DNA of 64,000 nucleotides. Source: Owenia fusiformis. Lineage: Eukaryota > Annelida > Polychaeta > Sabellida > Oweniidae. The position numbers were made by a program, and so were the translations under genes. The DNA is taken from assembly GCA_903813345.2 (NCBI GenBank), contig CAIIXF020000001.1, forward strand, positions 50,363,885 to 50,427,884, written 5' to 3'. The notes below the pieces were generated by a model that did not search any database, was not told the DNA's origin, and saw nothing but the letters and a program-made list of their open reading frames with translations. Of this stretch, positions 59,701-64,000 are shown piece by piece (within the stretch, counting starts at the first letter, position 1; every line of letters begins with the position of its first letter).

Positions 59701-62700
59701 GTGTTCAATGAAGATATTTAATTTTACTACAATTATATAATTTAAAGGGGTTATTTATCCCATGTATTTTACTAACTTTCTAAAAAATATTAGGAAAAAT
59801 TGCAATTATGACGTCACAAAATATATGCAAATGAGCTAATTTGCATAAGTTATAATTTTTCTGAAAGGGCATTCGACATGGTTTCATTTGGTACCAAGAT
59901 TATTTAAAATGGATAAGTAATGGAGAAGTTATAAAATAAAACATGATATTTATACTATTAATAGCAGGTATTTTAATCGGCATCCGTTTCCATGGCAACG
60001 GCGCCATTTTCAGAACTTCTCATTATGTGGAAGATATAGTAGAGGCTTAGCTTTCTAAAGATACCCAGTAGGGTCTGAAGTTTACCTAATAATATCAGTG
60101 TTTACCGTCTCAACCCCCCATAATTTACATAAGGCTAGTTCATATTTTGTAAAATACAAGTTGTACCACAAAATAGGTCTACTTTTGCTGTTATTTTTCC
60201 AGTTATGTACTAATTAAAAGGACGTAGGCTATATCGCTTAAACTGATTGAGATATGTTATATATATCAAAATAAAGCCTGTTTCTCCTACATTTGTATTT
60301 TATGAATATTTACAACTTTACTACACTTATTTAATTCAAATGGGTATTTATAACATGTATTTTAATAACTTGCTCAAAATATTAGGAAAAATCACAATTA
60401 TGACGTCACAGAAGATATGCAAATGAGCTGATTTGCATAAATTATACTTTATCTGAAAGGGCACTCAACATGCTTTCATTTGGTACCAAGATTATTTAAA
60501 ACGGATAAGAAATGGAATAGTTATATAACAAAACATGTTATTGGTGATTCGAATACTGTTAATAGCAGGTATTTTATTCAGCGTCCGTTTCCATGGCAAC
60601 GGGACCATTTTCAGAACTTCTTATTAAGTAGAAGATGTTGTGGGGATGCACAGCTTTCCAAAAATACCAAGAAACCCAACAGGGTCAGTCGATCCTTTTT
60701 TATTTTATTTTTTGCAAATCCCTACTCGTCTAATATATATATAACTTTTATTGACATCTTGTATCATAACATGATTACATTAGTCATAACTATGAAAAAA
60801 CTAAATATCTAAACTACAAATACTAACTAAGGCAAAAGTACAAAAATATATACGAGATATACAAAAACCCAAAATAAAGGTAGTATACATCATGATGAAA
60901 GGACAAGGTTACAAGGTTACATTTAAAGTGTGGTGCACTTACCCTGCATTCTGACTATAAATTCTTAAATGAATGATAAATGAATTTTCCAAAGTGTCTT
61001 TGTAATGTTAAGTTTTTACTTGAAATGAGATTGACAAATAAATTTTCACTATAGAGGTCAAAGTTACTTAGAATTTCACGAGCCTTAGTGTACAATAATT
61101 GTCTATGCTCATCATTCTTTGTACAAGTTAAAAGGAAATGACATTCATCCTCTATATGTTTACAGGTATTGCATAATCTTTCTTCTCTAGGTTTTGGTTT
61201 TGGCTTTGCATGTCTTCCAGTCTCAATCGCCAATCGATGAGAACTCATTCGAAATCTACTTATCGCCAATCTATACTTTTTATTATCTAATTTCAAATAT
61301 AATTCAATTCTAAAATCTTTTCACATAAAATGCCTGTGGTGCTGTTATAGATATGATTGATTTGTGGTGCTGAGTTTTTAGTATGTGTTGTGCTTAATGA
61401 TGTGTTCATAATAGTTTATATATGAAAGTTTGTGTTGTAGTGAATGTTAACTGTAACAATTGATTGTGCTAAGTACAAAGACAGTACACATGATGATTTC
61501 TGTTGTGCTGAATGAGTTTATAAGCATTCGATTTGTTACAGAAATGATTGTTTATGAAAATTATACTCGAAATTGTTCTTTAGATGCTTTTTCTGTAGAT
61601 AGTCACAATTTCATATTACACTGTGGTGAAACACAATCTTTGGATAGATACTTGGTTATAATATGGATTCACGTTGCACAACAATTGTGAACATTTTCAT
61701 ATCTAAAAAGTATGGAGTATATTTGCACATGGGACAGGAAAAGGGGTCATATCAAAAGCCATGACTTCACAATTTTTCCTTGCAGATAAGGACCAAAATG
61801 ATGGATTTGAATTTAGCACATTTTCCTCTTAATCCTTGGCACATTTTTGGCTTTGTATAACTATTTTAATTTTTGTGATAACACCGTTTTCCTGTGTTGA
61901 GGATCATATGTTTTAGCAAATGTGCCATATCGATGCTTAAATGTGTTACTATTCTATACCTTTTAATGTAATATTCACTTCCAAAATTGCATCTATCTGC
62001 AGTATGTTATGAGTTGATGAAACAAGGAATTTACAAGGAATTGCGTTAGTTCACTAAAGGGTTACACAAAAACTATACTGAAGCTCAAAACAAGCCTACT
62101 GGATCAGTCTTTTTTAGGAAACTAGGGGAGTTTGGTGAATTCAGGTTTATTGAAATCCTCTTCCTGAAGATAAAACAATCTGTCGAAAAGTTTACAATTT
62201 GTAAAGATTGAGAGGGTGAATTATCCAAAAGTATTGCACTAACAAAATGTAACATATTTTATTCCTCCCTCCTTCAAACATAACATTCAGACTATCTGTA
62301 ATATTCAAAAAGCCATCGTCATTTATGAGCTCAAATGTGATTTACAGTTACTGCACGCATTTATCATACCTTCTGCTAAACGTATTGCTTACCTCACTCT
62401 GTTAGTATACACATAGACACATTCTTTCTCATTTATGAGAGATGAAATCTAAAATTTTCCAGAAATATTTTTTATCATATTTTTGCTTCTAAGAATTGAA
62501 TTCGGATAAAAAGCCAAGATAAATATTACTGTTTTAACTAATTTTGATTTGTCACAAAAGTCAGTATAGTTGGTTCTGTGAGATAAGGAGTCTGTCTTCC
62601 TTTTGTTGAAATACTCCTTCCCAGTAAAGAATTACTGCATGTAGATACCTGAAACATTTCAGCATGGATTCTCAATTCTATTAATTCCATTAACATTCTA

Positions 62701-63493
62701 CATTAATCGGCCAATATGAGCACATATAATATGAGATATACTAAAAATATAATAGATTTAGACACATTTTATTTGATTGGGTGACATAATTCAAAAAACA
62801 TACTTGCTACATATCATTGATTTGCATCAGTACTTTACTCATATCAAAATTACATTCAGAGTAATAGAGGTTCATCAATTACAGTAGCTTTGGCTTTGGT
62901 TACATTATAGATTATAGGTTAACGAACCAACGCTTTACAACACCCATTTTGCTTTTGGGCTGGGAGAGTACTATTATGATGTGACCCTAAGTTTAAATCC
63001 AGCCTTATGAAGTTTTCATCCTAGCATTCATAAATAATCATCATATTTGTAAAAAAGAATGTTAAGATAATGAAAATAAATATATTTTTCATATTTCATC
63101 AAATTAGAAAGAACTGTTGTTTTATACTATATGTGAGAATATCTTATTTAGTCTTCAACTGAAAATGCTAGACGGTCAATCATACAGTGTGTAAACTCAT
63201 TTTGTAAAATTGTTATAAAAAAAATTGTAAAAATGTTACAAAAACTTATTATTTCAATGGCTCTTTTAAAGTTTCTGATATCTTCATTTCAGAATGTTGA
63301 CTTGACAAATGAGAAAGATGTGAACTTCAGGTTCAATGACCCCTTGAAGTCAAGCAAAGACAATCAGGAGTCAACAGACGCACCAAAATATTCTACTATA
63401 GAGGGCAGCACTGATAGTGGAACAACCAATGGAAAACCTCATTACAATACTAGAAGAAGAGCAAAGAAAGCACAATCAAATGGTCATTTATAA
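29599..63493 (+). CDS. PTDSS1: PTDSS1 (phosphatidylserine synthase 1), complete gene
   Basis: Exons: 29599-29765, 46147-46238, 46683-46852, 49955-50113, 50467-50618, 51106-51247, 51564-51742, 52055-52154, 52444-52500, candidate microexon 53595-53603, and 63293-63493 with stop. All use GT-AG and phases agree, giving 472 residues (475 with the microexon) against about 473 in human. The enzyme is a polytopic ER / mitochondria-associated membrane protein that exchanges the choline of phosphatidylcholine for serine. Family blocks are seen in order: [53 protein letters not shown], the acidic block WEITE (Glu193, Glu196) with [10 protein letters not shown] (Glu208, Asp212), [17 protein letters not shown] and [12 protein letters not shown]-like [18 protein letters not shown] and FGHFWGW identify PTDSS1 rather than PTDSS2. 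The C-terminal tail is polar and ends basic. Confidence 0.95.
30034..31430. mobile_element. Middle nested element, MITE with 8-bp TSD
   Basis: Begins GTTCACTGTATATAAAACTC and is flanked by the identical 8-mer CCCGGGGG at 30026-30033 and 31431-31438. The left part contains CAGCCTAGGACCCC in complement and about ten copies of a 30-bp unit with GACCAATGCCATACCAAATG. It is a relative of the element at 10059-10562. Its right terminus is split by the inner element, leaving only TATAGTGAAGCC on the far side. Confidence 0.8.
30520..31417. mobile_element. Inner nested element with CAGTGTTCGCG ends
   Basis: An 898-bp insertion with perfect 11-bp inverted ends, CAGTGTTCGCG and CGCGAACACTG, followed by weaker inverted similarity including GGGACGYAA / TTRCGTCCC blocks. 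The CAGTG start suggests hAT. Flanks are A/T dinucleotide-rich (TATATATA and ATATAGTG), so a duplication cannot be defined. No transposase is encoded. Confidence 0.75.
31937..36535 (+). other. PTDSS1 intron 1, unassigned part
   Basis: No gene is recognised on either strand. Several TTAAAGGG blocks (about 32825, 33496, 33658, 34303) may be ends of short TTAA-type elements, but I could not pair them. Otherwise plain AT-rich intron. Confidence 0.5.
36536..37788. mobile_element. hAT-like element, 1.25 kb, with internal palindrome
   Basis: Left end CAGTGGCGTAGCTACG and right end, reverse-complemented, CAGAGGCGTAGCTAGCCC are inverted copies; TTTTG flanks both sides (36531-36535 and 37789-37793). 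Inside, 36660-36800 and 36960-37095 form a second inverted repeat sharing CAGCTGGAAAGTAACATTTT and TTTTCAGGAAAGTATCATT in complement. The open frames are too short to call a transposase. Confidence 0.65.
37789..39062 (+). other. PTDSS1 intron 1, unassigned part
   Basis: No gene or confident repeat seen. Confidence 0.4.
39063..39111. repeat. Perfect 17-bp stem hairpin
   Basis: GGAATAAATAATGATAG at 39063-39079 is exactly complementary to 39095-39111, with a 15-nt loop. It lies 44 bp outside the left arm of the inverted-repeat-bounded segment that follows and could be its terminus or an independent small palindrome. Confidence 0.8.
40031..40856 (-). pseudogene. Frameshifted zinc-binding-domain gene fragment
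   Basis: Two overlapping minus-strand frames belong together. The upstream frame (40856-40590, 88 codons) starts [19 protein letters not shown] and has CILC followed by VHVHCRKEY, a C2-H/C zinc-binding pattern. The downstream frame (to 40031) continues with [16 protein letters not shown], a [20 protein letters not shown] block and [13 protein letters not shown]. The switch occurs within about 40590-40624, at or next to a CCAAAAAT run, consistent with a one-base indel. I recall the arrangement (two CxxC...HxxC-type units then a GRP..EE..AF..L..YLE segment) from uncharacterised, often repetitive invertebrate proteins; its function is not known to me. It is truncated at its C-terminus and intronless. 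Confidence 0.65.
41229..41405. repeat. Minisatellite, six copies of about 29 bp
   Basis: The unit is close to CCACAAAATGTGGACTTGGG followed by AATACCGCA. Six copies are nearly identical; the fourth has ATACACACA in place of ATACCGCACC. Each unit contains the near-palindrome CCACAAAATGTGG. Six-frame open reading here is an artefact of a unit length not divisible by three. Confidence 0.95.
42394..42673. mobile_element. hAT-like MITE with 8-bp TSD
   Basis: Ends GGGCGTAGCCAGC and CTGGCTACGCCCATG are inverted; the identical 8-mer CATAACAG flanks both sides (42386-42393 and 42674-42681). Both sub-terminal regions carry GGGGGGTGCGATCGC or its complement. 280 bp, noncoding. It is inside the inverted-repeat-bounded segment. 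Confidence 0.88.
42891..46146 (+). other. PTDSS1 intron 1, distal part
   Basis: No gene is recognised. The sequence just right of the arm (42951-42978) has a CRE palindrome TGACGTCA directly followed by ATGCAAAT, as in the other foldback elements. A TCACCACC-type repeat lies at 44605-44720. Confidence 0.5.
44605..44720 (+). repeat. TCACCACC-type dispersed repeat, copy 3
   Basis: Runs from TTTATGTCACCACCAGAAGT through GTTGGTGGTTGGTGTTTGTT to GGTAGGTGGTGATATTTTGC. It is the reverse-oriented relative of the copy at 14460-14665. Confidence 0.65.
46147..46238 (+). CDS. PTDSS1: PTDSS1 exon 2
   Basis: Encodes [14 protein letters not shown] then [14 protein letters not shown], the second membrane segment. 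Acceptor GTTTCAG, donor GTAAGTC. Confidence 0.94.
46315..46465 (+). repeat. TCACCACC-type dispersed repeat, copy 4
   Basis: Sits in PTDSS1 intron 2. Shares AGTGGTGACATATT, GGTTGGTGTTTGGT and AACAAATGGCAGGTGGTGAC with the other copies. Confidence 0.65.
46683..46852 (+). CDS. PTDSS1: PTDSS1 exon 3
   Basis: Encodes [20 protein letters not shown] and [17 protein letters not shown]. The donor GTATATAT is weak, but the phase and the following EYAVNC exon are exact. Confidence 0.94.
46853..47558 (+). other. PTDSS1 intron 3, 5' part
   Basis: No gene seen. Because the oxygenase is on the other strand, this stretch should hold its 3'UTR and polyadenylation site (TTTATT, the complement of AATAAA, occurs near 47236). 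Confidence 0.5.
47559..48644 (-). CDS. 2OG-Fe(II) dioxygenase, isopenicillin-N-synthase-like, intronless
   Basis: A 361-residue soluble oxygenase nested antisense in PTDSS1 intron 3, with no intron in its coding sequence. An N-terminal DIOX_N-like region begins near residue 27 (IDLAAAL, then [16 protein letters not shown]). The double-stranded beta-helix core carries HAD (His238, Asp240) and His294 in RATIHRVV as Fe ligands. RFS (Arg303, Ser305) binds the 2-oxoglutarate carboxylate. The family uses Fe(II), O2 and usually 2-oxoglutarate to oxidise small molecules; the substrate is unknown. Start chosen at 48644: a splice acceptor TTTCAG lies seven bases upstream, so the open frame to 48902 is probably 5'UTR intron. 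The catalytic set is complete, so it is likely functional. Confidence 0.92.
   Translation of the reverse strand: METQNGDVILQNSEKSQNSMKRNGPLETIDLAAALETPKDAAKVISRALENEGFLYIVNIPDFESAELLKATKWFFNLPLNEKMTLARKAFEPENVNTFRGYNPVIPGGHSYKEAFEIGMFGDFDYDKHKKKTYIDSRPLMRDIAMEGNVWPDYDPQYPKFKDTIIKYCDIYRKTGEQVLQLIALSLGLEKTALDHLFQSNILAMFRLLHYPSRVNFSRSEIPDEAIDGDELITTGAHADSSYITLLATFDNWGLQMQQKGVWIDVPPIKDSLLMNIGALMSELVGGRFRATIHRVVDLGKDRFSAPFFYSPSFDADISKTYDGKDIERPGQYKKYGPWMLKRTSQFKEYSSTDFGVYLEK
48645..49954 (-). other. Upstream region of the oxygenase, PTDSS1 intron 3 distal part
   Basis: A likely 5'UTR exon boundary is at 48650 (acceptor on the minus strand at 48653-48652). The remainder should contain the oxygenase promoter, but no motif is recognisable and no other gene is seen. 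Confidence 0.45.
49955..50113 (+). CDS. PTDSS1: PTDSS1 exon 4
   Basis: A 53-codon exon with [26 protein letters not shown] and [12 protein letters not shown], part of the catalytic and metal-binding acidic block. Confidence 0.96.
50467..50618 (+). CDS. PTDSS1: PTDSS1 exon 5
   Basis: Encodes [20 protein letters not shown] with CNG and [19 protein letters not shown], the second half of the conserved acidic block. Confidence 0.96.
51106..51247 (+). CDS. PTDSS1: PTDSS1 exon 6
   Basis: Encodes [20 protein letters not shown] then [12 protein letters not shown] and a membrane segment. Donor GTAAGCAA. Confidence 0.96.
51564..51742 (+). CDS. PTDSS1: PTDSS1 exon 7
   Basis: Encodes [32 protein letters not shown] and VF. 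Ends in phase 2, donor GTGAGTAT. Confidence 0.96.
52055..52154 (+). CDS. PTDSS1: PTDSS1 exon 8
   Basis: Encodes [18 protein letters not shown] and YMCIWLITL, matching vertebrate GFLEAIVCIKFG and the last membrane segments. Confidence 0.94.
52444..52500 (+). CDS. PTDSS1: PTDSS1 exon 9
   Basis: A 19-codon exon, [19 protein letters not shown], completing the last membrane helix and its cytosolic basic stop. Donor GTATGTAC. Confidence 0.9.
52535..53193. mobile_element. Tc1/mariner-like nonautonomous element
   Basis: Ends CAGAGTGGGCCAAAAA and, reverse-complemented, CAGGGTGGGCCAAAAA are 16-bp inverted repeats with one mismatch, each bordered by TA (52533-52534 and 53194-53195). The interior has two copies of AACAGCACTGTACAGTG, at about 52592 and 52789. 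659 bp, no transposase. Confidence 0.8.
53595..53603 (+). CDS. PTDSS1: Candidate 9-nt microexon of PTDSS1
   Basis: ATTTTCTCG is preceded by a long pyrimidine-rich tract ending TGCTGCAG and followed by a consensus donor GTGAGTT. It is in frame between exon 9 and the last exon and would add Ile-Phe-Ser. Skipping it also keeps frame, so it may be alternative. Seen only as splice-site pattern. Confidence 0.45.
56500..58400. repeat. GC-rich minisatellite, AGAAGCTATACAGGGGCCCC-type
   Basis: Many degenerate copies of a unit of roughly 20-26 bp, best described as CCCCAGAAGCTATA plus CAGGGGCC or TGGTGGCC. It is strongly richer in G and C than its surroundings and is interrupted by a MITE at 57390-57881. 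Open frames through it have no protein meaning. Confidence 0.92.
57390..57881. mobile_element. MITE in the minisatellite, CAGGCCTGTCAAC ends
   Basis: Perfect 13-bp inverted ends, CAGGCCTGTCAAC at 57390-57402 and GTTGACAGGCCTG at 57869-57881. Identical 6-bp flanks, ATGATA, lie on both sides (57384-57389 and 57882-57887), restoring a normal minisatellite unit if removed. The interior repeats GTCACGC and AAGGTGTYCA motifs. CAG-type ends suggest hAT, but 6 bp is short for that class. Confidence 0.88.
60736..61300 (-). pseudogene. 5'-truncated LINE, C-terminal zinc-knuckle remnant
   Basis: A minus-strand frame (61296-60955) encodes 113 residues. It contains [20 protein letters not shown], then [20 protein letters not shown], a Cys-X2-Cys...His...Cys pattern that closes many non-LTR retrotransposon ORF2 proteins. 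The 220 bp downstream (60955-60736) would be its 3'UTR. Nothing of the RT or endonuclease remains. It abuts the right end of foldback element 3. Confidence 0.65.
61301..63292 (+). other. Last part of PTDSS1 intron before the final exon
   Basis: AT-rich with no gene recognised; short open frames are not protein-like. The final acceptor is TCTTCATTTCAG at 63292. Confidence 0.6.
63293..63493 (+). CDS. PTDSS1: PTDSS1 last exon with stop
   Basis: Encodes the polar cytosolic tail beginning [20 protein letters not shown] and ending [13 protein letters not shown]. The vertebrate tail is similarly long and basic but little conserved in sequence. Confidence 0.85.
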   Translation, partial: NVDLTNEKDVNFRFNDPLKSSKDNQESTDAPKYSTIEGSTDSGTTNGKPHYNTRRRAKKAQSNGHL

Positions 63494-63574
63494 AGGCTAA
63501 ATTATTAGGAAGGATTCTCTAATACTTGCATCTAATTTATATACTAGACTTAATAACTACCAGTGTTCATGCAT

Positions 63575-63580
63575 AATAAA
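63575..63580 (+). promoter_or_regulatory. PTDSS1: Polyadenylation signal of PTDSS1 (proximal)
   Basis: AATAAA 82 bases after the stop codon. A second AATAAA is at 63841-63846, followed by a GT-rich stretch, so two 3' ends are possible. Confidence 0.55.
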
Positions 63581-64000
63581 ACAGTGGCAACGATTCACAA
63601 TGATACTGGGGGTGTAAAATAGTAAATGTAGTAGCCAATCTAAAAGAGAATGTTTTTAAATGTTGTCCTTTTGATATTCTCTCCAAAGATACTCCAGAAT
63701 TTTCCAAATTTTTAACATCGAGATTTTAAAGTTGATATCTCACTGAGACACGAATGGTACTTAATTTCTTCATTTAACTAATCAGTTATACAGTATCATT
63801 TGGCTCTATTATATTTATTTGCACTATTTTCTCTGTGGCAAATAAATGCATATCGTTGTAAAATCATGTATTCTCAGTTAGATATCTCACTACATGTTTA
63901 ATAGTATAACCATTTTGTACAGCTGATAAATTGTAAATGTTTGGTCTGTCTATAATGAGTCTTGTATATTCAAAACAATTCATTGTGTTAATGGTACGAA

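Larger units (their letters stand above)
53901..60735. mobile_element. Foldback element 3: 6.8-kb inverted repeat with minisatellite loop
   Basis: Ends are TAGACGAGTAGGGATTTGC and its complement, followed on both sides by AGGATCGACTGACCCTGTTG, so the terminal repeat is very well kept. The left arm (to about 56190) has three direct units of about 550-610 bp beginning near 53925, 54537 and 55141, then a segment with GTTGCTATAGCAAC. The right arm (58690 onward) mirrors it. Each unit has GTTGCCATGGAAAC, TTGGTACCAAAT, an octamer-like inverted pair and GTGACGTCAT or a one-base variant. The loop is a GC-rich minisatellite. No transposase, and no clear duplication. Confidence 0.8.

Overview
This is a metazoan nuclear window: AT-rich, intron-rich, packed with small DNA-transposon derivatives. 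The protein homologies and the very large, repeat-filled introns suggest a marine invertebrate; I cannot name the species or even be sure of the phylum (hemichordate, echinoderm and lophotrochozoan all seem possible). Two conserved housekeeping genes could be rebuilt exon by exon from GT-AG sites and reading phase. A peptide-receptor-like GPCR, a decayed tandem copy of it and an intronless 2OG-Fe(II) oxygenase make up the rest of the recognisable host genes.

Layout. 0.6-1.8 kb: a complete single-exon class A GPCR on the + strand whose stop codon lies in a minisatellite. 2-6 kb: noncoding with old repeats. 6.2-11.5 kb: a long inverted-repeat (foldback) element holding a decayed LINE reverse transcriptase. 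11.8-12.6 kb: a TTAA-flanked element. 13.2-14.1 kb: the second GPCR copy, with the DRF motif, TM4 and ECL2 deleted in frame. 14.8-15.5 kb: a hAT-like element with perfect 8-bp target-site duplication. 16.4-27.4 kb: the first 18 coding exons of UBR5 (E3 ubiquitin ligase) on the - strand, about 948 codons, including the UBA domain and the RCC1-like propeller; the UBR box, MLLE and HECT exons are not in the window, so either the next intron is more than 16 kb and contains both GPCRs on the opposite strand, or the gene is broken here.

27.4-29.6 kb: a head-to-head intergenic region carrying an ACGT-rich repeat element. 29.6-63.5 kb: PTDSS1 (phosphatidylserine synthase 1) on the + strand, ten exons plus a candidate 9-nt microexon. 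Its 16.4-kb intron 1 holds a three-deep nested transposon insertion (30-32 kb), a 1.25-kb hAT-like element (36.5-37.8 kb) and an inverted-repeat-bounded segment (39.2-42.9 kb) containing a frameshifted zinc-binding gene fragment, a minisatellite and a MITE. Intron 3 contains the intronless oxygenase on the - strand. The 10.8-kb last intron contains a mariner-like element and a 6.8-kb foldback element whose loop is a GC-rich minisatellite.

The most unusual noncoding signal is a module shared by the 6-11 kb and 54-61 kb foldback elements: every subrepeat has a GGTACCAAA block, then an inverted pair of octamer-like sites (ATGCAAAT...ATTTGCAT), then a CRE-like TGACGTCA or TGACATCA. No operon, CRISPR or prokaryotic feature is present. 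The host genes do not form a pathway; their interest is linkage (UBR5 and PTDSS1 are also both on human 8q22) and nesting.
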